Positions 9,801 through 17,426 of a stretch of DNA of 34,244 nt are shown one piece after another; within the stretch, counting starts at the first letter, position 1; the number at the start of each line of letters is the position of its first letter. The notes beneath the pieces are model-generated. The model searched no databases. It saw only the letters and a program-made list of their open reading frames with translations, and was not told the DNA's origin. A program made the translations under genes and the position numbers. Source of the stretch: JBBROS01 sp043748985 (GTDB taxonomy: Bacteria > Pseudomonadota > Alphaproteobacteria > Acetobacterales > Acetobacteraceae); NCBI GenBank assembly GCA_043748985.1, contig JAYVEG010000133.1, positions 1 through 34,244 of the forward strand, written 5' to 3'.

Positions 9801-9874
9801 TTGCGTTGACGTTCAGCCTCGCCGACCGGGAGGGCGTACTCAGCGCTGACCTGCCGCGGTTCGACGCGCGGTGA
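6848..9874 (+). CDS. bcsC: BcsC-like TPR and outer-membrane cellulose export protein
   Basis: BcsC forms the outer-membrane channel for cellulose, with periplasmic TPR repeats in front. From GTG 6848 the product has 1008 residues. A hydrophobic leader ends AAQAAD. A long alanine/arginine-rich helical region follows (about 60-650) with TPR-like repeats, including two related blocks containing LGWASLKAGR and LGWAAFGQDD, each followed by a run resembling A..WF..G. From about 670 the sequence turns beta-rich with aromatic/glycine alternation (FSWDAAYRSKSGG, GYMGLAPRWGVYGQ, ALGGMLRYQVSPQYTDLYGG), consistent with a C-terminal barrel. It is shorter than classical BcsC (about 1150-1300) and the barrel match is by character rather than by a motif I can cite. 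The leader lacks basic residues before its hydrophobic core, so the true start may differ. The 3' end overlaps bcsZ by 35 bp. Confidence 0.8.
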   Translation: MSGPHWAALACAGVLVTTAAQAADVVQRPQENIVLPGVDPAIPQGSAPTSPDMPDERPLWRLLSAGEDATLEERLVRLRAAYPNWPPPPQMLALLGQRRDERVLAQAKAAKDWAAVRRLAAARPEMASCSRPDAAAVVAAAPGAPSTLAQALAACPTNAGRVALLQAAADRFGDAVVLPFLDRLDEGSLPTALRARIAGIRSDAELKRLSRALAAGSPEALPLAASLRETIETRRDGGTATALGWASLKAGRVQDAIVWFETGRRLDPGQPAEGLARAYAAAGDADAARRLLAEAPGPGVGALAGEIESAQIDAAYRRGAYAEVVARAARLPDPPVVLGWSLFRLRRFDAAAAAFERRYSAHKEKAAAEGLVLSLVEAGRPEAAQAAGTRLGGAVQAAVTISPAGGPAAGGPDLGYRLAVTELRAALDHKDVAAVTRLAAALAGPVAARRDYGVATSLGWAAFGQDDFGEAARWFVLGAQAPAPDAREDAEYGAALVAFRQGDPAAAAAAAAAHADAGRWRQLRLDAVMHRAQRLSEAEPDSPAAAVAAREVLRLDPARRDAALLLAWQDVRAGRTAEAAAAFERLYRAMPDAASASGLAAASGDLGRAQSLADELGGPLREAVRHRSAEDAFGRKTFLAAARIDPALRPALVNLDAPTFSWDAAYRSKSGGTGTSRLDSATGDLAGSWVSGLDRFTGRLHFVSLDAGHPPSPAGAVARMTTRLPLGVEPSFAWERQTAAAPLLSPFAEIGLTPIGGAVGPTMQGQGGVAWQAAGFNLRGTAFRQSITESVLSFTGIVDPLTGRRFGRVTETGGKVEGYMGLAPRWGVYGQVTLANRDGVHVQSNLHGAAATTLSYDFRPAGFDTLTLGPSYQFSTFQRDLSGFTPGQGGYYSPAESHTVGAAFRFQTAEAQGFVVKGSVFTGWQFARSEGAADGQGGKGAASRQDGFNSVGEVVGLYRLGPRWALGGMLRYQVSPQYTDLYGGLALTFSLADREGVLSADLPRFDAR

Positions 9875-10910
9875 TATCGCGGGCTGCCACGCGGGTCAGC
9901 AGGCACAGCGCAGCTGTATAGTAGTCCATGTCGGGCGTGACGGGCGGTGGCGATGTGGCCTCGTTCAAGGCCAGGCGGGTCGCGGCGGCCATGCCGGCAC
10001 TGGCGGGATAGTCGGCAACCGCGCCGGTCGTGACATCGACCCAGGCAGCCGTCAATGTCGCACTGTGCCACCAGGCCGCGACAGCCTGGATCACGGGGGA
10101 TTCGATACCGGCCCAGGCGAGATACAAGGGTACGCGGATGGCGTCGTAGGAGTAGCGGGGCGGATGGTCCGGGGCGGGGAGGAACGAGCCATCGGGCGCA
10201 GCCAACACCCAGTCGGGTGGCAAGTCCCAGGCCCCGAAGCGCGCCTTGTCGAGAAAGCCGACGCCATCACGGCGCAAGGCGTCCCATATGGGCGATGGCG
10301 CGACCCGGGCCAGCGCGGCCATGGCGGTGAACGCGTAGTAGGACGGGTTGATCACCACGCCGCCGTTGCCGCGAAAGCCGTCGACTCCCGGGGCAAGCAG
10401 CATCCGGCCGTGCACCTCGACCACCAGCAGACCGAGGATGCTGCGGGCGATGGCCTCGGCGCGCCGGGTCAGTTCGGGATTGTGCCAACGGGCGGCGGCA
10501 AGGCTGAGGGCATAGGCGATGAAAAGGTCGCCGTCGGTGGCATTGTTGGAATCATCCAACGGGTCGGCCGCCCCGGGAGTGTAACGCCAGACGTGCAGCG
10601 CGTCGTTGGGGCGGCGCAATGTGCGGCTGGTCCAGTTGTCGATGCGGTCGAACACCTCCCGGTCTGCGAAGGTAGCAGCAAAGAGCATGCCCCAACCTTG
10701 GCTCTCCGTGTGCGAGACATTGGCGTTGCCGGTATCGACGACGCGACCGTCCGACGTAACGAAACGCTCCTTGAAGGCGGCCCAAGCCGATGTGTCATCC
10801 TGCAAGGCCGTTGGCATGTCCACCTGGTTGTCGACAGTCTCGGCAGCGCCCGCCGAGCGTGCGACCAAGCCAAGGCCAGCGATGAGCATTCTACGCGGCA
10901 GACATCTCAT
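9840..10910 (-). CDS. bcsZ: Periplasmic GH8 endo-1,4-beta-glucanase BcsZ
   Basis: This glycoside hydrolase family 8 enzyme trims or relaxes nascent cellulose in the periplasm and commonly accompanies bcs operons. The 356-residue product begins with a leader (MRCLPRRMLIAGLGLVARSA, cleavage near AGAAE). GH8 hallmarks are VSHTESQGWGM, with the general acid Glu at residue 69, the DSNNATDGDLFIAYAL segment, NPSYYAF, and YSYDAIRVPLYLAW, with the Asp that corresponds to the family's catalytic base. The ATG at 10910 has no strong ribosome site; an in-frame ATG at 10889 is an alternative. It is convergent to bcsABC, not co-transcribed with it, and the two genes share 35 bp tail to tail. It appears complete. 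Confidence 0.92.
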   Translation of the reverse strand: MRCLPRRMLIAGLGLVARSAGAAETVDNQVDMPTALQDDTSAWAAFKERFVTSDGRVVDTGNANVSHTESQGWGMLFAATFADREVFDRIDNWTSRTLRRPNDALHVWRYTPGAADPLDDSNNATDGDLFIAYALSLAAARWHNPELTRRAEAIARSILGLLVVEVHGRMLLAPGVDGFRGNGGVVINPSYYAFTAMAALARVAPSPIWDALRRDGVGFLDKARFGAWDLPPDWVLAAPDGSFLPAPDHPPRYSYDAIRVPLYLAWAGIESPVIQAVAAWWHSATLTAAWVDVTTGAVADYPASAGMAAATRLALNEATSPPPVTPDMDYYTAALCLLTRVAARDITARRTAAGQR

Positions 10911-11043
10911 TATCGATTACCGCCATGCTTCCGCTGTCATGAGGAATACTTGTGTAGCAGAAGCTCTGCGCCCTGTACGTAACAGATCGCTGACTTCGGC
11001 AGCATCGCGCCGCATCCTTTGTCATGCTCGCGCATCGAAGGAA

Positions 11044-12762
11044 TTGCCCGAGGCCGGACGACCCGTCCGCCGGCACGTCCTTGCCCGCCGTCTGCCGCGC
11101 GGGCTGGAACTGATCGGTGCGGCGGCGGTGCTCGCGATCCTGCTGGGTGTCCCGGCCGGGACGGTCGCGGCCGTGGAGGCCGGCGGATGGCTCGACCGGG
11201 TGGCGTCGTGGCTCTCGGCGCTGGCGCTGTCGGTCCCGGTGTTCGTGCTGGGCACGCCGCTGGTGCTGTTCGCCCAGCGGCTGCACTGGGTCGCGGCAGG
11301 CGGCACCGTGCCGCTCGCCACCAATGCCGGCCAGCACCTGCTGCTGCTGATGCCGGCGTTCACGATTGTCACGGGCCTCGCCGCCTCGGTGTGCAGCATG
11401 ACGCGGGCCGCGGTGCTGGCTGTGGCCGGCCGCGACTGGGTGCCTACCGCCAGGGCAAAAGGCATCGGCGCAGGCCGCGTGCTGCTGCACCACATGCTGC
11501 GTAACGCGATCATGCCGGTGGTAACGATCGTGGCGCTGCACCAGGGCAGCCTGCTCGGCGGGACGGTCCTGGTGCAATACGTGTTCAACTGGCCGGGCCT
11601 GTCGGGGCTGCTGGTCGATGCCGTGGGGGCGCGGGACTACCCGAAGGTCGTGGGTATCATCCTGGTGATCTCGGTGTTGTTCGTCGGGCTGAACTTCCTG
11701 CTCGACCTGCTCTATGCGGTGCTGGACTCGCGCGCCACGCCACGCCACGCCACGCCACGCCGCGTCCGTCCCGTGCTGGACCGCCTCCTGCCAGGCCTTG
11801 TAGCCCATCCGGACAGGCCAGGACCGGTCCTCTCCGTGCGCGGCCTTTGTGTCGAGATCCCAACCCCCGCCGGTCCGATCCGCCCGTTCCGCGACGTCTC
11901 GCTCGAGATCGGCGCCGGCGAGACGGTCGCCCTGGTCGGCGAGAGCGGGTCGGGCAAGTCCCTGACAGCGCTGGCCCTGCTCGGCCTGCTTCCCAGTGTC
12001 GCACGGGTGGTGGCCGGCGCCGTGACGATCGCCGGCGAGGACGCGCTGCGAGCCGGTGGCGCGACCCTGCGGCGCCTGCGCGGCGGAGTGGCGGGCATGG
12101 TCTTCCAGGATGCCGGTACGGGGCTGAACCCGGTGCACCTCATCGGGCGGCAGATCGCCGAATCCGTCCGGGGCGGCGGCGTGTCCCGGCGCGCCGTCGC
12201 ACTGCTCGCCCGCGTGGGTATCCCCGACCCGGCCCGCCGCGCCCGAGCCTTCCCGCACGAGCTGTCCGGCGGCATGGGCCAACGCGCCATGATCGCCATG
12301 GCCATTGCCAACGGCCCCGCCCCCCTGATCGCCGACGAACCTACCGCCGCCCTCGACGTCACGGTCCAAGCCCAGGTCCTCGACCTGCTGGCCGACCTGC
12401 AGCGGGAACGCGGGCTTGCATTGCTCTTCGTCGGCCACAGCCTGCCGGTCGCAGCCGAGATCGCGACCCGCGTGGTCATGATGTACGCCGGCCAGGTCGT
12501 CGAGCAGGGTGCGGTCGCCGAGGTTTTCGGCAAACCCCTGCACCCCTACACCGCCGCTCTCCTGGCCAGCGCCCCGCACGAGGACGGATCCCTGCCGATC
12601 GGTATTCCGGGGATTGTGCCGGCGCCACACGCCCTGCCCCCCGGATGCGCCTTCGCCCCCCGCTGCCCGCGTCGGACCAACGCCTGCGACGCTCCGCCGC
12701 CGCTTCAGTATCTGGGGGGACGCTGGACCCGCTGCGTGTGCTGGAAGGAGCTGGCGACATGA
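11044..12762 (+). CDS. N-truncated DppB-type permease fused in frame to an OppD/DppD-type ATPase
   Basis: The first part (to about 11730) is the C-terminal two thirds of a peptide/nickel-type ABC permease. It has four or five hydrophobic helices, the cytoplasmic EAA-like loop RDWVPTARAKGIGAGRV, VFNWPGL and the usual end LLDLLYAVLD. The N-terminal helix and periplasmic region are missing. Instead of stopping, the frame runs through five GCCAC copies into a complete OppD-type ATPase: VLSVRGLCVEI, Walker A GESGSGKS, LSGGM signature, Walker B IADEPT, switch His in VGHS, and the C-terminal oligopeptide-ATPase cysteine motif region (CAFAPRCPRRTNAC). The second permease gene (dppC), usually between them, is absent. 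The frame is open far upstream over antisense bcsZ; TTG 11044 or ATG 10939 are only nominal starts. It is probably a deletion product and remnant, although the ATPase half could still be made. Confidence 0.6.
   Translation: MPEAGRPVRRHVLARRLPRGLELIGAAAVLAILLGVPAGTVAAVEAGGWLDRVASWLSALALSVPVFVLGTPLVLFAQRLHWVAAGGTVPLATNAGQHLLLLMPAFTIVTGLAASVCSMTRAAVLAVAGRDWVPTARAKGIGAGRVLLHHMLRNAIMPVVTIVALHQGSLLGGTVLVQYVFNWPGLSGLLVDAVGARDYPKVVGIILVISVLFVGLNFLLDLLYAVLDSRATPRHATPRRVRPVLDRLLPGLVAHPDRPGPVLSVRGLCVEIPTPAGPIRPFRDVSLEIGAGETVALVGESGSGKSLTALALLGLLPSVARVVAGAVTIAGEDALRAGGATLRRLRGGVAGMVFQDAGTGLNPVHLIGRQIAESVRGGGVSRRAVALLARVGIPDPARRARAFPHELSGGMGQRAMIAMAIANGPAPLIADEPTAALDVTVQAQVLDLLADLQRERGLALLFVGHSLPVAAEIATRVVMMYAGQVVEQGAVAEVFGKPLHPYTAALLASAPHEDGSLPIGIPGIVPAPHALPPGCAFAPRCPRRTNACDAPPPLQYLGGRWTRCVCWKELAT
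11734..11763 (+). repeat. GCCAC pentanucleotide tandem repeat at the permease-ATPase joint
   Basis: Five perfect GCCAC copies occupy 11734-11758 and an imperfect sixth (GCCGC) 11759-11763. The unit is not a multiple of three, so gain or loss of one copy would disconnect the permease frame from the ATPase frame. In the present state the frame is open through the tract. Confidence 0.9.
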
Positions 12763-13693
12763 TCGCCGCGGAGGCCGTGAGCAAAATCTTCCCAGCCGGC
12801 GGCCTGCTGCGGCGCCGGACGGTCCGCGCCGTCGACGGCGTCAGCCTGGCGATCGCCCCGGGGCGAGGCCCTCGGCCTAGTCGGTGAAAGCGGCTCCGGC
12901 AAAAGCACGCCGGGCCGGTTGCTGCTGGGCCTCATGCCGCCCTCCGCCGGGCGCGTCATGGTGGATGGCCAGGATCTCGCCGGGCTCGACCAGGCGGCGA
13001 TGCGGCGGATGCGCCGGCGGATGCAGTTGGTCTTCCAGGACCCCTATCCCAGCGTGGACCCCCGCCGCCGGGTCGGCGCCAAGATCGGCGACGGCCTGCA
13101 GATATACGGACTGGACCAGACCGGCCGTGTCGCCGCCCTGCTCGACCAGGTCGGGCTCGCGCCAGCCCATGCCGACCGCTTCCCGCACGATTTCAGCGGC
13201 GGCCAACGCCAGCGCATCGCGATCGCACGCGCGCTGATCACGCGCCCCGAGCTGCTGTTGGCCGACGAGCCCGTCTCGGCATTAACGTGTCCGTGAAGGC
13301 GCAGGTCCTAGGCGTGCTCGCGGATTTCCGGACCCGGCTTCGCCTCGCGCTCCTCTTCATCAGCCACGACCTCGCCGTGGTCCGCAGCCTCTGCGACCGG
13401 GTCGCGGTGCTCTTCCTCGCCCGCGTGGTGGAGGAAGGCCCCGCCGCCGAAGTGTTCCGTCGCCTGCTCCACCCCTAAACCCAGGCGCTCCTATCCGTGA
13501 TCCCCAGCCTAGACCTCTCGCATCGGCGAACCCGCCTCCTCCTGCAAGGCGAACCACCCAGCCCTATGAAGCCCCCAGCAACTGCGTGTTCCGCACCCGC
13601 TGCCCATACGCGATCGAAGCCTGCGCCCTCGAAGTCCCCCCACTCCGCGACCAAGGCGGCCTGCACAGCGCGGCGTGCATCCGCGTCGAATGA
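12759..13693 (+). pseudogene. OppF/DppF-type peptide ABC ATPase, multiply broken
   Basis: This is the second ATPase of a peptide importer, starting at the ATGA overlap with the OppD-like ORF. It reads MIAAEAVSKIFPAGG to SLAIAPG, then a one-base change near 12862 moves it into the Walker A frame (LVGESGSGKST). It continues through FQDPYPSVDPR, the LSGGQ-type signature (FSGGQRQRIAIARAL) and Walker B LLADEPVSAL. A second shift near 13283 leads into VSVKAQVLGVLADF and the switch His (ISHDLAVV). TAA at 13476-13478 replaces the conserved Tyr of HPYTQALL. A third shift near 13570 leads to the C-terminal cysteine motif (CVFRTRCPYAIEAC) and TGA at 13691. Three frameshifts and a nonsense codon make it dead. 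Confidence 0.88.
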
Positions 13694-13850
13694 CCGAGTA
13701 TCCGTATTTTTTACTTTGAGCACAGCCGGAATCACAATATACCAAGTATAAATCATTATGAAATTCAGATACTTCTGGACATTTGGGCTTGATCGGACTA
13801 ATCACACTGGTCCAACCACAGCGACTTCGCAGATTGCGCGCCACCATGCC

Positions 13851-14222
13851 CTAAAAATTACGAGCGCTTGCGTGAATGATAAAAAACGCATCCACGATCC
13901 GCACCTCGCCCGACCCGGCCCGCACCAACACCGGATTGAGGTCGCACTCCGCCAACAAATCATGCAGATCAGCCGCCAGCTCCGACAAACCGGCAACCAA
14001 CCGGGCCAGCGGCGCAAGATCGGTGCGCGGCACCAGATTGCGTTAACGCCCCAGCAACGCCCCAAGCCTCGTGCTGCCGACCAGCTCCACAGCCTCCGCC
14101 GTGCTAACCGGATACAGGCTCAACGCCCGATCATCCTGCAACTCCACCAGCGTCCCGCCCGTGCCGATCACGATCAACGCGTCGAACGAAGCGGGCAGGG
14201 CGACGCTAGCGTGATCCAAATC
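13851..14222 (-). pseudogene. C-terminal fragment of an ADP-forming acyl-CoA ligase
   Basis: On minus, GGTLVELQDDRAL followed by LYPVSTAEAVELV, and later LARLVAGLSELAADLHD with LAECDLNPVLV and VRIVDAFFI, match the end of the ATP-grasp subunit of acetate/acyl-CoA synthetases (ADP-forming), where the E/D-x-D-x-NPV motif is typical. A TAA near 14043 interrupts the frame. Everything upstream of the fragment is missing, cut off within a few bases of the ABC exporter stop at 14226. It ends at 13851 (TAG). It is a relic left by a deletion or rearrangement. Enzyme family is fairly sure; substrate unknown. The 157 bases between it and oppF (13694-13850) are AT-richer than the surroundings and hold nothing I recognise. 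Confidence 0.65.
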
Positions 14223-14225
14223 GTC

Positions 14226-16076
14226 TCATCGGTAGCCCGCTGCCTGCAACGCAAATAGGTCCGCATAGCGACCGTTCTGCGCAAGAAGTTCCTCATGGGT
14301 GCCGCTCGCTTCCACCTGGCCGTCAGCAACGACAAGGATCCGGTCGGCCATTCGAACACTGGAGAACCGGTGCGAGATTAGCATCGAGGTCCGCCCGGCG
14401 CTGAGAGCCTTGAACCGTTGGAACACCTCGTATTCCGAACGTGCGTCCAACGCCGCCGTCGGCTCGTCCAGGATAAGAACCTCGGCATTGCGCATGTAGG
14501 CCCGGGCGATCGCGATCTTCTGCCACTCGCCCCCGGAGAGATCGACGCCGCCGCGGAAGCGTCTGCCGATCATCTGGTCGTACCCCAGCCGCAACCGCTC
14601 GATCACCTGGTCGGCGCGGCCCAACTCGGCGGCCCGCTCGATCTCCGCCCGGTTGTCCCGCGCCGAGATGCGACCAACGGCTATGTTATCCGAGGCGGTA
14701 AGGTCGTAACGGACGAAATCCTGGAAGATGACGCCGATGTTCGCGCGCACCGCGTCGACGTCGTATTCGCGGATGTCGCGTCCGTCGAGCAGGACGCGCC
14801 CTTCGTCGGGATCGTAGAGCCGGGTCAGCAGCTTGACGATGGTTGTCTTGCCCGCGCCGTTTTCACCAACAAGCGCCAGCACCTTTCCCGCAGGAAGCGC
14901 GAAGCTGAGATGCCGCACCGCCCACCGCGCCGAGCCGGGATAGCGGAAGCCGACGTCCTCGAAGACGATCCCCTCCCGGAGCCTGGCCGGAAATGCGGCC
15001 GGGTCGGCGGGTGACACGATGGACGGCCGCATGTCCAGGAACGAGAACAAGTCCCGAAGATACATCGCCTGCCCGGCCAGGTTGGAAAACCCGGTCAGCA
15101 CGCCCTCCAGCAATCCCCGCAACCGCAGGAACGAGGCGGCAAGGAATGTGAGATCCCCGACCGACAATGTCCCCATGACGGTCCGCCATGCCAAATAGGC
15201 GTAGGCGCCGTAGTAGGTCACGGTTCCAACCGCCGCGAAGGCTGCGCCCCACCCGGCCCGGCGTGCCGCGAAGGTCCGGTTCTCGCGCTGCATCGCCTCG
15301 GATAACGTCCGGTAGCGGTCGGCCAGGAACGGATGCAGACCGAACAGCTTGCCTTCCTTGGCCGTCTCGGTGCTGGCCCCCGTCTGGCGCAGGTAGTCCA
15401 GCTCGCGCCGGTCCGACGTGCGCTTGAAGCTCAAGGCGTAGGCGGCCGCGTTGAAGTGCGCCTCGCCCACGAATGCGGGGATCAGCGCGGCCGCCAGCAG
15501 CACGATCAGCCATGGGGCGTATGCAGCGATGCCGGCCGCGAACCCCGCGAGCGTCATCATGTCCTGCGCCTGGCCGAAGACAGTGCTCATCAGTCCCGTT
15601 CGCCCGCTTGCCTGGCGGCGGGCACGGTCCAGGCGGTCCTGGGTTTCGCTGTCCTCGAGGTCTCGCAGGTCCAGTGTCGCCGTGTGCCGCATCAAACGGA
15701 GGCTCGCCTCGTCGCTGAAACGGTTGGCCAGCAGTTCGCCGAACAGGGATACCGCCCGCCCTGTGGCGTCCGTCAGAAGCGCCAGCATCGCCTCGGCAAA
15801 TAGCAGCAGGCCCAACCGCGACAATGCGCCGTCGCCCAGCCATGCTGCGATGCTCGCGGGGGGCGCGGGATGACGTGAAAGCAGCACGACATCGTCGATG
15901 ATCAGCTTGCCGATGAACAGCATCGCGATCGGCAGCAGGGCGCGCACGATCCGCAGCACTATCATCGTTCCGGTCATAGCCGGACTTGTGCGCCAGATCA
16001 GGACGAGAAAGGACGGTAGGCCGGAAAGGGCACCAAATGCACGATCAAGCGGCCGTTTCACCGCGCCGTCGTTCAA
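14226..16076 (-). CDS. ABC exporter half-transporter (permease-ATPase fusion, MsbA/HlyB type)
   Basis: This single polypeptide of 616 residues would act as a homodimeric exporter of lipid, peptide or drug. An N-terminal membrane domain (about 25-345) has around six hydrophobic segments. The ATPase domain starts near 368 (VFEDVGFRYPG): Walker A GENGAGKT (404-411), Q-loop FQDF (451-454), signature LSGGE (513-517), Walker B VLILDE (533-538) and switch His 569 in ISHRFSS. All catalytic elements are intact. The start is TTG 16076, preceded by GGAAG at 16083-16087 with 6 nt spacing. It sits alone between pseudogenes; nothing nearby indicates its cargo. The coupling-helix and domain order exclude an importer. 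It could be in transcriptional continuity with the dead amidase upstream. Confidence 0.85.
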   Translation of the reverse strand: MNDGAVKRPLDRAFGALSGLPSFLVLIWRTSPAMTGTMIVLRIVRALLPIAMLFIGKLIIDDVVLLSRHPAPPASIAAWLGDGALSRLGLLLFAEAMLALLTDATGRAVSLFGELLANRFSDEASLRLMRHTATLDLRDLEDSETQDRLDRARRQASGRTGLMSTVFGQAQDMMTLAGFAAGIAAYAPWLIVLLAAALIPAFVGEAHFNAAAYALSFKRTSDRRELDYLRQTGASTETAKEGKLFGLHPFLADRYRTLSEAMQRENRTFAARRAGWGAAFAAVGTVTYYGAYAYLAWRTVMGTLSVGDLTFLAASFLRLRGLLEGVLTGFSNLAGQAMYLRDLFSFLDMRPSIVSPADPAAFPARLREGIVFEDVGFRYPGSARWAVRHLSFALPAGKVLALVGENGAGKTTIVKLLTRLYDPDEGRVLLDGRDIREYDVDAVRANIGVIFQDFVRYDLTASDNIAVGRISARDNRAEIERAAELGRADQVIERLRLGYDQMIGRRFRGGVDLSGGEWQKIAIARAYMRNAEVLILDEPTAALDARSEYEVFQRFKALSAGRTSMLISHRFSSVRMADRILVVADGQVEASGTHEELLAQNGRYADLFALQAAGYR

Positions 16077-16088
16077 ACCCGACTTCCG

Positions 16089-16282
16089 TCAAACGTCATC
16101 CGCAGCCTGGTTCTCGTCATTGCTGCTTGATAGACGTAGAAACTCCCCAAGGAAACCGACCCCGTAGCGGGTGATCGCCTTCGACACCACGGCAGCATCG
16201 GCAGACTGAGCGGCGTGGTCTATCGTGGCGACGTGGCCGTCGGCGACAGTAAGCCGAGGTCGTGGAACCAGGTGGTCGTCAT
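16089..16282 (-). pseudogene. Short unrecognised ORF downstream of the amidase remnant, frameshifted
   Basis: ATG 16282 overlaps the amidase stop (ATGA) and reads MTTTWFHDLGLL, then stops after 20 codons. With a one-base change near 16250 it continues as TVADGHVATIDHAAQSADA into AITRYGVGFLGEFLRL and ends at 16089, twelve bases before the exporter start. The overlap suggests it once followed the amidase in an operon. I do not recognise the family. Confidence 0.4.
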
Positions 16283-16751
16283 CGGACGGCCCTTTCGATC
16301 CAGGCGGCAACAGCCAACAGGCGGCGGTCGGTGCTGCGCCTGCCGACGAGCTGGAAGCCGATCGGCATGCCGTCGGGGCCGGTATGGCCAGGAATGGTGA
16401 CGCAGGGGACATGCAGCAGCGTCCACATCGTGTTGAAAACGGCACTGCCGGTCTCCTGGATGCCCTTCGGCGCTTCACCCGGCGCTGCGAGTTGTACTGG
16501 CTGGCGAGGCCGGCGGTGTCGCTGATGTCCTTGAACCCGAGCGGGATGCCGGCGAGGGGGCCGCGGGCGGAGACCGGGTGCTGGTCGATCCGGTGGGCGC
16601 GGGCGCCGTCGATATCCAGCGTGGCGAACGCCTTCACAACAGGCTCGCGGGCCACGATGCGCTCCAGGCAGGCATCCAGCACGTCTTCGGCCGACAGGGA
16701 CCCGCGCCTGATCGCGGCCAGACAGGCGGTGGCGGTGAGCGGTTCGGTCAT
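16279..16751 (-). pseudogene. Amidase-signature (AS family) hydrolase with large internal deletion
   Basis: AS-family amidases hydrolyse amides with a Ser-cisSer-Lys triad. ATG 16751 opens a normal N-terminus (LTATACLAAIRRGSLSAEDV, then PLAGIPLGFKDISDT, which carries the catalytic Lys). After about 88 codons the frame changes near 16495 and jumps to the C-terminal end of the family (NTMWTLLHVPCVTIPG, GMPIGFQLVGRR, DRRLLAVAAWIE), stopping at 16279. Some 250-300 residues, including the Gly/Ser-rich motif with the nucleophile, are gone, so it cannot be active. A second amidase fragment starts divergently 17 bases away. Confidence 0.85.
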
Positions 16752-16767
16752 GGGCTGCCCCGGTCTG

Positions 16768-16905
16768 ATGGTCCGGGTCTTGCGTGGTGGGCGGCGGGGG
16801 GCGCCGCTGTCGCCGGTGGACGGGATGCCCTTGGCGGTGAAGGACATGATCGAGATCCGGGACCTGCCGACCGCGATGAACAGCCCGATCTACCCGGACT
16901 GACAC
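16768..16905 (+). pseudogene. N-terminal fragment of a second amidase-signature protein
   Basis: From ATG 16768 on plus the frame reads into DGMPLAVKDMIEIRDLPTAM and NSPIY, the segment around the catalytic Lys of AS-family amidases, and stops at TGA 16903-16905. It duplicates the motif present in the minus-strand amidase relic, so it comes from a different gene copy. The downstream nine tenths of the enzyme are missing and replaced by a permease tail. Confidence 0.7.
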
Positions 16906-17411
16906 CCGCGGCGGGACGCGGCCGCCGTCTGGCGATGGGCGCCGGACCGAGCGGGTCGGACGGATGGCACTGGGACTGGGACCATGTGCGGCACCTGGTC
17001 CTGCCGGCCATCACGCTGTCCGTCATCCTGATGGGGCGTCATCCCGATGGGCATCATCACGCGGACCATCCTTGGCCTGGTGGCCGAGACGCTGGGTCGG
17101 GATTTCGTCACGACCCTGCGCGGCAAGGGGATGCTGCGCCGGTCGGTGTTCACGCATGTCTTGAAGAACGTGGCGCCCAGCGCACTGGCCGTCATGGGCT
17201 TCAGCTTGGCTATCTGATGGACGGATCTATCCTGGTCGAGACCGTCTTCCCCTGACCAGGCACCGGCTTTCTGCTCAACAGCGCCATCTTCCAGCGCGAC
17301 ATCCCTGTGCTGCAGGGGACCATCCTGGTGCTGGCGTTGTTCTTCGTCACCCTCAACCTGATCATAGACCTGCTGCAGACGGCGCTGGATCCGCGGATAA
17401 AGCGTACGTGA
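16906..17411 (+). pseudogene. DppB-type peptide ABC permease, C-terminal fragment
   Basis: This is the distal half of an inner-membrane peptide/nickel-type permease. WDHVRHLVLPAITLSVI begins the recognisable part. A frameshift near 17037 leads to IPMGIITRTILGLVAE and the EAA loop (GRDFVTTLRGKGMLRRSV). A second shift near 17205 restores the first frame (LGYLMDGSILVETVFP). A TGA at 17254 replaces the conserved Trp of the FxWPG motif, followed by GTGFLLNSAIFQRDIPV and the family end LLQTALDPRIK. It differs from the permease at 11044, so two peptide importers have decayed here. It ends 15 bp from the end of hyuAB, convergently. Confidence 0.85.
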
Positions 17412-17426
17412 CGGCAGACGTGCCGG

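Noticed and set aside
11734..11763. CRISPR-like or mobile-element repeat
   Set aside because: The units are 5 bp with no spacers, so it is a simple-sequence tract.
10891..12630. A 579-codon open frame on minus across the permease-ATPase fusion
   Set aside because: Low-complexity Gly/Asp/His/Gln/Arg composition, no motif; the plus strand carries unmistakable Walker motifs there.
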